64,000 nucleotides of DNA from Rhodobiaceae bacterium (GCA_018651345.1 JABIEF010000073.1:1-64000); one strand, 5' to 3'; numbered from the stretch's first letter, positions 7,887-16,626 are shown. Translations and numbers: made by a program. The notes: generated by a model from the letters alone, not told the origin.

Positions 7887-9782
7887 TTGGAAAATATCCG
7901 GCAAGCTGGTTTTATAAATAGCGATAAACCTAATTATCAACAGGATGTGCTCGGCGGCACTCTAGATAAAAACGGTAGCTATTTATGGATAATTTTACCA
8001 GCTTTAATATTAACATTGTTTGTGGCTTTGTGCCCATTGTTTATCAATGGAGACTATAGCTATTTTAACCAAAGCTTCACAGTTAATCTCACTTTGTCTC
8101 AAACTCTTCCTATAGCTTCTCTTAGCATAATTATTCTATTACTATTTAATCACATTCAATCGTTAAGAATTAATAACAACAGCATTAAGAAACAAACATC
8201 GCAGTATAAAAGCTATATCGATCTAGCAATGGAAAGAAGCGGTTCTGGATTATGGATTTGGAATATTTCTCAAGGTAAAATATTTTTTCCTCAAGCTATA
8301 CTCAACATTCTTGGTTTAAGAAAACAGGAAGGCTATATTACATTTACTACACTCATAGAAATGATGGATGAAAACGGGATTAATTTTTATAAAATTGCAA
8401 ATAAAATCATAAAAAATGAGGAATCGAGCATTGATATAGAGTTTCAACTTAAGCATGCCAATGGTAAATTTATTTGGTTTCATTTGAAAGCAAAATTAGT
8501 TAAAAACAAAAATTCATCAAGTAAGCACTTGGTTGGAATCATAACAGATATAAACGATCAAAAAAATTCTAAAGATAAAACCTTGAATTCTAATATGAGA
8601 ATTAGAGATGCGATTGAAAGTATCCCTGAATCATTTGTATTGTGGGACCACAATAATAAATTAGTTATGTGCAACTCGAAATATAAACAATTCTATTGCC
8701 TTGTTTCCAATCTTGTTCTTCCTGGCACTGATCGTTCTGATGTAGAGAGATTCTCTATAAAGCCTGTAATAAATACAAAAATAAGTGACGATGATACTCA
8801 TGAAAATTCGATAAATTATGAGGTAAAACTAAAAGATGGCCGTTGGCTAAATATATCTGAAAAGAAAACCAAAGACGGTGGTTCTGTTTCCATAGGAAAA
8901 GATGTAAGTAATTTAAAGAAAAACGAATCCAGGCTAATAAAAAGTGAAAATGATTTAATAGATACTGTACACAAACTTGAAAGCTCGAAAAGAAAGCAAG
9001 AGCACTTAACCAAGCAAATAATTGAACTTGCTGAAAAAAATCAAGACCTAAAAGAAAGGGCTGATGAGTCAAATAAGTTGAAATCTGATTTTATGTTAAA
9101 CGTAAGTCATGAGTTAAGAACACCCTTAAATGCAATTATTGGTTTCGCAGAATTCATGAAATTAAATAATATAAATAGTATTGACAAATATAAAGAGTAT
9201 GCATCTGACATATATAAAGGTGGTCTAGAACTAAAACATACAATTGAAAGTATTTTAGAAATATCAAATTTAGAAAATAATGAAGTTAGTATTGAAAAAT
9301 CTAACCAGAAGATTAAACCAATAATTGATGCTGTGCTTGATTTATTCAGAGATGATCTAAAAAATAAAAATATCACAATTTACAATAATTTTAATTCAGA
9401 TGCAGATATTTATTGCAATAAAGTAGCTATGAAACAAATAGTCTCAAATATTGTTTCGAATGCAATTAAATTTAATAAAAATGGCGGTAATATAAAGATT
9501 GAATCTGAAGATAACCAGAATACCCTAGATATAATTATTAAAGATACAGGTAACGGCATCTCGCAAAGCTCTATCAATTATCTTTACGAACCTTTTGGCA
9601 ATATAAACAATCCAATTACAAAGAATAAAGAAGGTATTGGCTTAGGGCTTCCTATCACCAAGTCTTTAATTGATATTCATAACGGAGCAATCGATATAAA
9701 AAGCAAAAGAGGAGAAGGTACAATGGTTACAATATCCCTGCCTATGATAAAACAAAAATATAATCTTAAAGCAACGGGCTAA
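7887..9782 (+). CDS. PleC/DivJ-like membrane sensor histidine kinase with two PAS domains
   Basis: A 631-residue sensor kinase. It has two N-terminal membrane segments (about 32-53 and 70-90), a PAS domain at about 115-225 with a PAC-like end, and a second PAS at about 240-345 of the type seen before the kinase core of PleC (SFVLWDHNNKLVMCNSKY). A charged coiled coil follows at 345-398, then HisKA with the phospho-acceptor His408 in SHELRTPLNAIIGF, and an HATPase domain with DTGNGIS and GIGLGLPITK. No receiver domain is attached. The start is a TTG preceded by AGAGGAGG with 8 nt spacing; an ATG at 7880 is out of frame and opens only a 13-codon ORF. Cell-cycle or developmental signalling is inferred from similarity and upstream sites; the signal and partner regulator are unknown. 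Confidence 0.85.
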   Translation: MENIRQAGFINSDKPNYQQDVLGGTLDKNGSYLWIILPALILTLFVALCPLFINGDYSYFNQSFTVNLTLSQTLPIASLSIIILLLFNHIQSLRINNNSIKKQTSQYKSYIDLAMERSGSGLWIWNISQGKIFFPQAILNILGLRKQEGYITFTTLIEMMDENGINFYKIANKIIKNEESSIDIEFQLKHANGKFIWFHLKAKLVKNKNSSSKHLVGIITDINDQKNSKDKTLNSNMRIRDAIESIPESFVLWDHNNKLVMCNSKYKQFYCLVSNLVLPGTDRSDVERFSIKPVINTKISDDDTHENSINYEVKLKDGRWLNISEKKTKDGGSVSIGKDVSNLKKNESRLIKSENDLIDTVHKLESSKRKQEHLTKQIIELAEKNQDLKERADESNKLKSDFMLNVSHELRTPLNAIIGFAEFMKLNNINSIDKYKEYASDIYKGGLELKHTIESILEISNLENNEVSIEKSNQKIKPIIDAVLDLFRDDLKNKNITIYNNFNSDADIYCNKVAMKQIVSNIVSNAIKFNKNGGNIKIESEDNQNTLDIIIKDTGNGISQSSINYLYEPFGNINNPITKNKEGIGLGLPITKSLIDIHNGAIDIKSKRGEGTMVTISLPMIKQKYNLKATG

Positions 9783-9801
9783 AAAAATAATAATTATAAG
9801 A

Positions 9802-10260
9802 TTAAGTCTTACTCTTCTTATTTTTGGTTAGAATAAATAATAATCCCATCACAAAAAAAACAAACGGAGATAACCATAAGAAGATTGTATATTTTTTAAA
9901 TAGAGGCTTCATAAGAACAAAATCTCCATATCTATCATGTACATAATCTATAATCTCATCATTGCTTTTACCGTCTATTAATTGACTCCTAACTAATAAT
10001 CTCATGTCTTTAGCCAAAGGTGCATTTGATTCTAAAATACTTTGATTTTGACAAACTAAACATCTCAATAAACCACTTATCTCTCTTTCTCTTTCCATAA
10101 GCTCTATATTAGTATCCTCTGTATCAAGATACGAAGCTTTTAAAGAATCTGCCTCAAAAAATAAAAAATAAAATAATATTAGAAAAAAAATCTTAATATA
10201 CTTACACAAACTAGATCGATCGATAAGCATAAGATATAAAAATCTAAAATTAACCATCAT
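9802..10260 (-). CDS. ccmH: Cytochrome c maturation protein CcmH/CycL
   Basis: CcmH is a membrane-anchored thiol-disulfide protein that reduces apocytochrome c cysteines for heme attachment in the periplasm. This 152-residue protein has an N-terminal hydrophobic segment, the signature LRCLVCQNQSI with the redox CxxC pair, and a C-terminal transmembrane helix (about 124-143). The short form matches alphaproteobacterial CycL rather than the fused E. coli CcmH. Its ATG overlaps the ccmF stop codon by 4 nt (ATGA), so translation is probably coupled. No CcmG or CcmI gene follows in this window. Confidence 0.92.
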   Translation of the reverse strand: MMVNFRFLYLMLIDRSSLCKYIKIFFLILFYFLFFEADSLKASYLDTEDTNIELMEREREISGLLRCLVCQNQSILESNAPLAKDMRLLVRSQLIDGKSNDEIIDYVHDRYGDFVLMKPLFKKYTIFLWLSPFVFFVMGLLFILTKNKKSKT

Positions 10261-12188
10261 GATTTCAATCTTTTTTTGTTATCAACAAGTGATACTAATC
10301 CACCAAAGGCCATCAGAAACCCGCCTAACCAAATTAATTTAACAAAAGGTTTATACGAAATTGAAGCGACAACATATTCTTCATTAATATCGCTTAGCGT
10401 TATATATATATGGCTGAAGAAATATCTATAAATTCCTGCTTCAGTTGTCATTGTATCTTGAGATCTATAAAATCTTTTTGTGCTTGATATATCTCCTATT
10501 TTATCTTCTGATTTGTATATTATAAAATTCGCAACTATCTCATCATAATTCTTTCCAATATTCGGCTTAATTCCAATATATTGAATTTGGAAGTTATCTA
10601 ATTCTATTTTTTCATTTAATTCAAAAACTCTATCTACTTTTGTTTCATATGCCGTAACTATTGTAACTCCAACAATTAATACACCGAGTCCAGCGTGAGC
10701 TAAGTTAGAACCAATCTTTGATAGCCTTACTCTAGTTATATTCCTTATATATCCCTCCTCGGATAAACCAAATCTTTTGACAATAGTTACAAGAGATCCT
10801 GCTATTAACCATAACCCTAAAGCGATTGAGAAAGGCGCTAAAATAGGACCTTTTTTATCGATAAATGCGTATAGAGAAATAATAAGAACTCCATTAACAA
10901 TTAAAGCTAGCAATATTAAATTAATCAGCCTTGATAAATCAGTTTTTTTCCAATTTAGAACTGGTCCTATTGGGACAAAAAACATTAAAATAAATGCAAA
11001 AGGCAAGAAAGTGATATTAAAGTAAGGAGGGCCAACTGAAATCTTAATTCCACTAATAGTCTCTAACAACAGTGGATATAGAGTTCCAATAAATACTACG
11101 CTGCACAGTACAACTAATAATAAATTATTCAAAATAATAAGCCCTTCTCTACCTAATTTTCTATACTCAATCAGATAATCTGGTTTAGGGCTTTTTATTG
11201 CAAAAATAATTAATGAGCTAACTGTAAAAAAAGACAATATAAATAACATAAAGAGACCCCTTCTCGGGTCAACTGCAAAGGAGTGAACAGATATAAGAAT
11301 TCCAGACCTTACTAAGAAAGTTCCAAGAAGACTAAATAAAAATGTCATTATCGATAATAATACAGTCCAACTTTTTAAACTATTAATGTTTCTTACAACC
11401 ATTGTAGAGTGCACCAAAGCAGTACCGGTGAGCCACGGTAACAATGAAACATTTTCTACAGGATCCCAAAACCACCAACCACCCCAACCTAACTCATAAT
11501 ATGCCCACCATGATCCTATCGTAATACCAATTGTTAATGCTGACCATGATATCATTGTCCACGGGTACACCCACCTCGCCCATTTAGAGTCAATTTTATT
11601 CTCTAATAATCCAGCAACAGCAAACGAAAAGACTATAGAAAAACCTACATAACCCAAATACAAGAATGGAGGATGTATAATTAGACCAGGATCCTGTAAT
11701 ACAGGATTTAATCCTAACCCATTTAGAGGAATAGGAAATTGGGTTAGAAAAGGATTTGAAGTTAAAATTATAAACAAAAGAAAAGCTAAAGTAACAAGGG
11801 ATTGAATCCCCAAAACCCTTACCTTAAGACTTTTATTCATTTCTTGAGAAAAAATAGATATAAGGAATGACATAAACGTCAATATCAAAACCCAGAGTAA
11901 TATAGAACCCTCATGGTTTCCCCAAACTCCGGTAATCTTGTAAATCAGAGGCTTTGCCGTATGAGAATTTTGCCAAACATTAATTATAGAAAAGTCTGAT
12001 ATTACATAAGAATATGTAAGGACAAAATACGAGAATAGAATAAATATAAATTGCATTACGCTAGCAAGTTTGACACTATTATCTGTTATAAAATCCCTTT
12101 TCTTAAAATATAAAATAGCTAATACGATTGTAAGAATAGTAGAAATAAATGCCAGAAATATTGATAATTGTCCAATTTTAGCGATCAT
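10257..12188 (-). CDS. ccmF: Heme lyase CcmF/CycK
   Basis: CcmF is the large membrane subunit that passes heme from holo-CcmE to apocytochrome c. The 643-residue protein has a dozen or more membrane segments and the WWD heme-handling motif WGGWWFWDPVENVS at 235-248. Conserved His residues lie in the loops NHEGSILLWV (His92), IHPPFLYLGY (His172) and VHSTMV (His260). Its stop overlaps the start of ccmH, and ccmE lies 32 bp upstream, giving the order ccmE-ccmF-ccmH (cycJ-cycK-cycL), the classic alphaproteobacterial order minus cycH (ccmI). Length is normal. Assignment is firm. Confidence 0.95.
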   Translation of the reverse strand: MIAKIGQLSIFLAFISTILTIVLAILYFKKRDFITDNSVKLASVMQFIFILFSYFVLTYSYVISDFSIINVWQNSHTAKPLIYKITGVWGNHEGSILLWVLILTFMSFLISIFSQEMNKSLKVRVLGIQSLVTLAFLLFIILTSNPFLTQFPIPLNGLGLNPVLQDPGLIIHPPFLYLGYVGFSIVFSFAVAGLLENKIDSKWARWVYPWTMISWSALTIGITIGSWWAYYELGWGGWWFWDPVENVSLLPWLTGTALVHSTMVVRNINSLKSWTVLLSIMTFLFSLLGTFLVRSGILISVHSFAVDPRRGLFMLFILSFFTVSSLIIFAIKSPKPDYLIEYRKLGREGLIILNNLLLVVLCSVVFIGTLYPLLLETISGIKISVGPPYFNITFLPFAFILMFFVPIGPVLNWKKTDLSRLINLILLALIVNGVLIISLYAFIDKKGPILAPFSIALGLWLIAGSLVTIVKRFGLSEEGYIRNITRVRLSKIGSNLAHAGLGVLIVGVTIVTAYETKVDRVFELNEKIELDNFQIQYIGIKPNIGKNYDEIVANFIIYKSEDKIGDISSTKRFYRSQDTMTTEAGIYRYFFSHIYITLSDINEEYVVASISYKPFVKLIWLGGFLMAFGGLVSLVDNKKRLKS

Positions 12189-12220
12189 ATTATACCTAGT
12201 ATACTTAAATTACTTGTAGA

Positions 12221-12625
12221 TTATTTTTTTTCGAATATTTCATAAGGCATGTAATTTTCATCATGTTTGGCAATTATTTTATCAGCCAAAAAAAATCCGT
12301 TTGCAAACTTACCCTCAGCAACAACCCCTTGCCCTTCCCTAAATAAATCTGGCAATATACCCTTATAAGAAACAGGTGTATCGTTCTCTAGATCTGTGAC
12401 AATAAAAGTTATTTTTAAATTATCTAATTTTAAAATAGAGTTCTCCTTTACCATCCCGCCGATTCTTATTTTCTTTTCTGTATTTATTTTTGGATCCAAC
12501 AATTCTGTCGGGGTATAAAAAAAAATAATATTATCTTCAAGTGCCTTTAGCACAAATAAAACACCTAGCGAAGATATAACAAAAACTAGCAAAAGATAGT
12601 AAATTCTATTTGTTCTTTTCGACAT
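12221..12625 (-). CDS. ccmE: Heme chaperone CcmE/CycJ
   Basis: CcmE is a periplasm-facing membrane-anchored OB-fold protein that binds heme covalently and delivers it to CcmF. The 134-residue protein begins at the ATG at 12625 (MSKRTNRIYYLLLVF), giving a short basic N-terminus and one membrane helix. A longer form from TTG at 12643 adds six residues and is less likely. The heme-binding His and following Tyr lie in AKHDENYMP near the C-terminus, and IRIGGMVKENSI and YKGILPDLFREGQGVVAEG are standard core motifs. It is the first gene of ccmE-ccmF-ccmH. Confidence 0.94.
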   Translation of the reverse strand: MSKRTNRIYYLLLVFVISSLGVLFVLKALEDNIIFFYTPTELLDPKINTEKKIRIGGMVKENSILKLDNLKITFIVTDLENDTPVSYKGILPDLFREGQGVVAEGKFANGFFLADKIIAKHDENYMPYEIFEKK

Positions 12626-12719
12626 GTCTAAAAATCTTACCAAATTAAAAATATATATATTACATAGCTAAAAAATTATCATTACGTTAGAATATAAAAC
12701 TTTAGATATTACCTTTTAA

Positions 12720-13142
12720 TTACTTTTCTATGTAATCTTCTAAGTCACCTTCTATATCAGATTCTGATATTATATTTTTATTATAAACTGAAATATTGGC
12801 TTCTTTAACGCTATCAGCGTTGCCAGAAACCAAAGGATGCCAATCAAATAATTTATCACCTTGAGATATAAGCCTATATGCACAAGTATCGGGCATCCAA
12901 TCAAGATCTCCTACATTATCATGACTAATTTTAATACAATCTTTAACGAGCCTATGTCTATCTTGATAGGAGTTACATTTACAAGTTGTCAAATTAAATA
13001 ATTTGCATACAACGTTAGTGTAGTAAATTTCATCAGTATCTTCATCCTGTAATTTTACTAAGCAACATTTACCACAACCATCGCAAAGAGATTCCCACTC
13101 TTCTGTATTCATTTCTGATAATTTTTTTTCTTCCCAAAACAT
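12720..13142 (-). CDS. YcgN-type cysteine-cluster protein (UPF0260)
   Basis: A 140-residue cytosolic protein of the YcgN/UPF0260 family, named for a cysteine cluster probably binding a metal or Fe-S centre. Cys residues are seen in CDGCGKCC (about 20-27), VVCKLFNLTTCKCNSY (about 45-60), VKDC and DTCAYR, followed by the family-typical DWHPLVSGNADSV. The biochemical role is unknown. It lies 77 bp downstream of DUF1491 on the same strand and upstream of ccmE in the direction of transcription, so all five minus-strand genes 13534-9802 may share a transcript. Confidence 0.85.
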   Translation of the reverse strand: MFWEEKKLSEMNTEEWESLCDGCGKCCLVKLQDEDTDEIYYTNVVCKLFNLTTCKCNSYQDRHRLVKDCIKISHDNVGDLDWMPDTCAYRLISQGDKLFDWHPLVSGNADSVKEANISVYNKNIISESDIEGDLEDYIEK

Positions 13143-13201
13143 TTTTAATAACCAAATATTATTTAAGACTCTATCTAAATTAATAAGCGTTTATTTAGCA
13201 A

Positions 13202-13534
13202 CTATAAAATTTCTAAAAAATCTCTACCATCCTTAGATTCTACGTCTATTATCCATAAGTCACTATCAAATTGTGACTGCTTTTCTAACTCGACCTCTAT
13301 TTCTTTGTATTTGGTTTTGTCTACGCACATTTTTTCTATCCACTTTCGATCAAAATTACTTTCGTAATTCATTGGAGCTGGTATTAGTAATCTTATTTTA
13401 TCAGGTGAAATAATTTTTATTAAAATCTGTCCTGAATTCTTCTCTCCACGTTTTACTACATAAGCAAATGCATTGTTAATTTGCACAACATTTATATAGG
13501 CTTTGGCCCAAATTTCAGAAATTAATCGCATCAT
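13202..13534 (-). CDS. DUF1491 family protein
   Basis: A small (about 110 residues) cytosolic protein resembling the alphaproteobacteria-specific DUF1491 family. Typical features are the N-terminus MRLISEIWAKAYINVVQ, an AYVVKRG segment, and the C-terminal DSDLWIIDVESKDGRDFLE. The function of the family is unknown. The start is placed at the ATGATG pair at 13534/13531; a TTG at 13546 would add four residues. It heads the minus-strand run DUF1491-ycgN-ccmEFH and is divergent from sufE across about 165 bp of AT-rich sequence. Confidence 0.75.
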   Translation of the reverse strand: MMRLISEIWAKAYINVVQINNAFAYVVKRGEKNSGQILIKIISPDKIRLLIPAPMNYESNFDRKWIEKMCVDKTKYKEIEVELEKQSQFDSDLWIIDVESKDGRDFLEIL

Positions 13535-13701
13535 ACTTACAATCAAATACTATAATAATAGTTTATTAATAGCTATATGAGAATATAACAACTAAAGTTA
13601 CAGTATATAAATTATCCAAATTATATATTTTGTTTACAATAATTGATAAAATAATATTTATATATACTTTACATGAAATACAATAGAAACGGCATATTTA
13701 A

Positions 13702-14118
13702 ATGATAGAATTAAAAGAAATTATAGATAATTTTGAATATTTAGATGATTGGGAAGATCGTTATAAATATATAATAGAATTAGGCAATTCATTAGAAAAT
13801 TTTCCAGAAGAATATAAAAATGAAAAAACAAAAGTTAGTGGATGCGTAAGCCAAGTTTGGATTAGCAGTAAGATAATAACCAAAAAAAATGAAAAAAAAA
13901 TTTCCTTTAAGGGTGATAGCGATGCACACATTGTTAAAGGATTAATAACAATTGTCTTATCAATATATTCAAACAAAACTCCACAAGAAATTTTAAGTTT
14001 AAGTGGCGAAGAGATTTTAAAGAAATTAAATCTGGATGACCATTTATCGCCACAAAGATCAAATGGATTGTTTTCAATGCTTGAGAGAATAAAGAATGAT
14101 GCGAGAAGCAACTTATAA
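13702..14118 (+). CDS. sufE: Cysteine desulfuration protein SufE
   Basis: SufE accepts persulfide sulfur from the cysteine desulfurase SufS and delivers it for Fe-S cluster assembly in the cytosol. The 138-residue protein shows the N-terminal YLDDWEDRYKYIIELG and the catalytic Cys in KVSGCVSQVWI near residue 48, followed by the conserved IVKGLITIVLSIYSNKTP stretch and the C-terminal LSPQRSNGLFSMLERI. No sufS or other suf gene is nearby. It lies 50 bp upstream of the Mrp-type operon, perhaps by chance or as its leading gene. Length is typical. Confidence 0.93.
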   Translation: MIELKEIIDNFEYLDDWEDRYKYIIELGNSLENFPEEYKNEKTKVSGCVSQVWISSKIITKKNEKKISFKGDSDAHIVKGLITIVLSIYSNKTPQEILSLSGEEILKKLNLDDHLSPQRSNGLFSMLERIKNDARSNL

Positions 14119-14168
14119 ATAGTAATTAAATTCAATTAGAGTTTAGAAATTTTTTAAAGATTAAAAAT

Positions 14169-14657
14169 ATGAAGTATTTACTACAATTAAGTCTATTTAT
14201 TTTTTTATTCCTATTCTGGATAATATTATCAGGAAAAGGGGATATATGGTTAATTGCATCAGGGGCTGTCATATCAATTGCGATTGTAATTATTGCAACA
14301 TACATCAATTTACTGGACGAAGAAGGTCATCCAATTAGAATTCTTCCAAGATCATTTATTTATTGGTTATGGCTATTAAAAGAAATTATATTATCAGCAA
14401 TTTATTTAAGTAAAATAATAATATCACCAAAATTATCTATATCACCGCAATATGTTAAAATTAAATCAAACCAAAAATCATCATTAGGTTTTAGTATCTT
14501 TGCTAATTCAATAACATTAACACCTGGTACAATTACAGTAATTGCAAAAAATTCAACAAAAGAGATAGACGTGCATGCAATTACCCAAGAAACAGCAAAA
14601 AATTTACAAACAGGAAAAATGGATACAATGGTGTCCTGGCTTATGAGGAACAAATAA
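14169..14657 (+). CDS. mrpE: Mrp-type antiporter subunit E
   Basis: A 162-residue small membrane subunit of the multi-subunit Na+(K+)/H+ antiporter. It has two or three N-terminal hydrophobic segments (about 4-20, 26-46, 60-80) and the family stretch NSITLTPGTITV near residue 115 followed by a soluble C-terminal domain (IDVHAITQE). MrpE is needed for complex stability but does not itself transport. It is the first gene of a tightly packed operon, with mrpF beginning immediately after its stop. The subunit order E-F-G-(DUF4040)-B-C-D matches proteobacterial Mrp-like loci rather than Bacillus mrpABCDEFG. Confidence 0.9.
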   Translation: MKYLLQLSLFIFLFLFWIILSGKGDIWLIASGAVISIAIVIIATYINLLDEEGHPIRILPRSFIYWLWLLKEIILSAIYLSKIIISPKLSISPQYVKIKSNQKSSLGFSIFANSITLTPGTITVIAKNSTKEIDVHAITQETAKNLQTGKMDTMVSWLMRNK

Positions 14658-14927
14658 ATGTTTAGCGTCCCAACTGTCATAATTTTAATATCAATTACGT
14701 TAGCGGTTTACAGAGCCCTTAAAGGACCGACTGTCTTTGATAGACTTCTTGCAGCAAATGTTATTGGCACCGGGACAGTCATGTTTCTTGCGCTTTATGG
14801 TTTTTTAACAGGAAGACCAGATTTTTTAGACATAGGATTAACTTACTTATTATTAAATTTAGTTGGCACCTTAGCGGTACTGAAATATTTTAGGTATGGC
14901 TCACTTGGTCACGGTGAAGAAGAATAA
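14658..14927 (+). CDS. mrpF: Mrp-type antiporter subunit F
   Basis: An 89-residue protein with three membrane helices. The MrpF signature is clear: YRALKGPTVFDRLLAANVIGT at about 15-35 and the PDFLDIGLTYLLLNLVGT segment at about 54-71. It starts directly after the mrpE stop codon and ends one nucleotide before the mrpG ATG. MrpF is a structural subunit of the hetero-oligomeric antiporter in the cytoplasmic membrane. Confidence 0.92.
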   Translation: MFSVPTVIILISITLAVYRALKGPTVFDRLLAANVIGTGTVMFLALYGFLTGRPDFLDIGLTYLLLNLVGTLAVLKYFRYGSLGHGEEE

Positions 14928-14928
14928 T

Positions 14929-15273
14929 ATGATTGAGATAATAAAAAATATATTAATATGGGGATGTCTCGTTAGCGGATCATTATTTTTTGCTATAGGT
15001 TCAATAGGCCTTATAAGAATGCCAGATGTTTATACAAGAATTCATTCTGTTTCAATTTTAGATACATTATCCGCAATTTTACTAATTCTTGGGATGGTGC
15101 TGTATTCAGGATTGAATTTAACATCCTTAAAATTAATAATAATTTTATTTGGTCTTTTGTATATTTCTTCAGTTGCTAGCCATGCTTTAGCTCGGGCTTC
15201 AATACATGATGGTATTCAACCGATAATAAAGCAGTCAGATGGAAAATTAAGGAAGCGATATTCAAGGAAATAA
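14929..15273 (+). CDS. mrpG: Mrp-type antiporter subunit G
   Basis: A 114-residue subunit with three membrane helices. The motif GSIGLIRMPDVYTRIHS near residues 26-42 is diagnostic for MrpG/MnhG. The start is the ATG at 14929, one nucleotide after the mrpF stop; an upstream in-frame start at 14896 would add 11 residues inside mrpF and is not favoured. The C-terminus is basic and cytosolic (KLRKRYSRK). It is part of the contiguous Mrp operon; the next gene follows after 32 bp. Confidence 0.92.
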   Translation: MIEIIKNILIWGCLVSGSLFFAIGSIGLIRMPDVYTRIHSVSILDTLSAILLILGMVLYSGLNLTSLKLIIILFGLLYISSVASHALARASIHDGIQPIIKQSDGKLRKRYSRK

Positions 15274-15294
15274 TTAAACTCTTTTTATATATAT

Positions 15295-15308
15295 GGAGAA
15301 TTAAAATC
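15295..15308 (+). promoter_or_regulatory. Shine-Dalgarno GGAG 7 nt before an ATC start codon
   Basis: GGAG at 15295-15298 is followed by 7 nt and ATC at 15306. In frame, ATC GAA ACT TTT ATA AAT precede the first ATG (15324), giving an N-terminus (M)ETFINMILL that looks like normal DUF4040 subunits. The ATG at 15324 has no Shine-Dalgarno at suitable distance. Confidence 0.55.
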
Positions 15309-15839
15309 GAAACTTTTATAAATATGATATTATTAACATTGATGGCGATTGTCGTTATAGGAATAATAAGATTTAAAAATCTTTTTAATGTTATAATATT
15401 AGGCAGTATTTACAGTTTTTTAATGGCGTCAATCCTACTAGTACTTGATGCAGTTGATGTGGCACTAACCGAAGCTTCAGTTGGAGCTGGAATATCTACT
15501 GTTTTAATGCTCTCGGCTTTGTATTTAACGAAAAGAAATGAAAATCCACCGATACATAATCAAATTTGGCCGCTACTAATCGCATTAATTACAGGAGCGC
15601 TTCTTGTTTTTGGTACATACGGTATGCCAGATTTTGGAATTATCAATACACCAATTCATAATCACGTTGGGGGAGAATATATAGCTAGGTCTATATCTGA
15701 TACCGGCATTCAGAACGTTGTAACCTCAGTATTAGCTAGCTACCGTGGATTTGATACCTTAGGAGAAGTAACAGTTATATTTACAGCGGCCATTGGAATT
15801 ATTGCAATCTTAAAAAAAACCAAAAAAAAGGTTAAATAG
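15306..15839 (+). CDS. Mrp-type subunit with DUF4040 and MbhE-like domains (probable ATC start)
   Basis: This protein (177 residues from ATC at 15306; 171 from ATG at 15324) corresponds to the C-terminal region of MrpA that is separate here. The DUF4040 part is marked by DAVDVALTEASVGAGISTVL (about 48-67), and the MbhE-like end by SYRGFDTLGEVTVIFTAAIG (about 146-165). Five or six membrane helices are expected. In Mrp/Mbh complexes this region lies next to the MrpB-type subunits and is thought to form part of the sodium path. It stands between mrpG and mrpB. The start is unusual: no ATG, GTG or TTG gives the expected full N-terminus, whereas ATC with GGAG at 7 nt does. Confidence 0.85.
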   Translation: METFINMILLTLMAIVVIGIIRFKNLFNVIILGSIYSFLMASILLVLDAVDVALTEASVGAGISTVLMLSALYLTKRNENPPIHNQIWPLLIALITGALLVFGTYGMPDFGIINTPIHNHVGGEYIARSISDTGIQNVVTSVLASYRGFDTLGEVTVIFTAAIGIIAILKKTKKKVK

Positions 15840-15848
15840 GGCTTAGAA

Positions 15849-16262
15849 ATGCGATTAGATGTCATACTAAGAATAGCGACTAAGATTTTCTTACCATTTA
15901 TATTTATGTTTGCGATATATGTTCAATTGCATGGTGATTTTGGTCCTGGCGGTGGATTCCAGGCTGGTGTTATCCTTGCTGCTGGGGTTATTTTATACAC
16001 AATTACTTTTGGAGAAAGAAAAGCAAAAGAATATTTTCCTGAAAAATTATTTGAAATAATGATTCCAGTTGGAGTACTGGTATTCATACTAACGGGGGTA
16101 TATAGCCTTATTCATGGATATAATTTTTTAGACTATGAAGCTATTTCTCACCATGGCACACATGGTCAACACTTAGGTGTATTAATAGTCGAAATGGGTG
16201 TATTAATTACAGTTTCTGGATCGATGGTTACAATATTTTATAATTTTATTAATAGAGACTAA
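15849..16262 (+). CDS. mrpB: Mrp-type antiporter subunit B
   Basis: A 137-residue MnhB-domain protein with four membrane helices. The signature HGDFGPGGGFQAGVILAAG at about 29-47 is diagnostic. GQHLGVLIVEMGVLITVSG near residues 98-116 supplies the conserved membrane Glu. It begins 9 nt after the DUF4040 subunit and ends one nucleotide before mrpC. It is a structural or sodium-pathway subunit of the antiporter. Confidence 0.92.
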   Translation: MRLDVILRIATKIFLPFIFMFAIYVQLHGDFGPGGGFQAGVILAAGVILYTITFGERKAKEYFPEKLFEIMIPVGVLVFILTGVYSLIHGYNFLDYEAISHHGTHGQHLGVLIVEMGVLITVSGSMVTIFYNFINRD

Positions 16263-16263
16263 C

Positions 16264-16626
16264 ATGCTTATAATAAATCAATTTATCGCATCTTATAATT
16301 ATTTTATTATCATTTTTCTAATGATTGCCGGCTTATATATCGTGGTAGCACGGGGAAATATGATAAAGAAATTAATAGGACTATCGGTATTTCAAACCTC
16401 TGTCTACCTTCTGTATATTTCACCTGGTAAAATTATTGGTGGAACGGCTCCAATTATTAATGATAGCTATACATTGTATTCCAACCCCTTGCCTCATGTA
16501 TTAATTCTAACCGCCATTGTTGTTGGTATTGCAACATTAGCTCTAGGGCTAAGTTTAACAATTAGAATAAATGAAGAATTTCATACAATAGAAGAAGATG
16601 AAATATTTAACAAAGAAGACCTGTAA
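16264..16626 (+). CDS. mrpC: Mrp-type antiporter subunit C (NuoK-like)
   Basis: A 120-residue three-helix subunit homologous to NuoK of complex I. The motif NMIKKLIGLSVFQTSVYLLYIS (two parts, about 32-53) and DPLPHVL-like SNPLPHVLILTAIVVGIA (about 76-93) identify MrpC. The C-terminus is acidic (EEDEIFNKEDL). Its stop codon overlaps the mrpD start (TAATG), indicating coupling. It contributes to the ion channel between the large antiporter-like subunits. Confidence 0.92.
   Translation: MLIINQFIASYNYFIIIFLMIAGLYIVVARGNMIKKLIGLSVFQTSVYLLYISPGKIIGGTAPIINDSYTLYSNPLPHVLILTAIVVGIATLALGLSLTIRINEEFHTIEEDEIFNKEDL

Noticed and set aside
7880-7921. 13-codon ORF starting at ATG 7880 as the kinase start or a frameshifted kinase N-terminus
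   Set aside because: It is out of frame with the kinase, stops after 13 codons, and is too close to the AGGAGG site; the TTG at 7887 fits better.
8755-9376. Several minus-strand open frames inside the sensor kinase gene
   Set aside because: Antisense shadows rich in Phe, Leu and Ser, as expected opposite an AT-rich gene; no start signals or homology.
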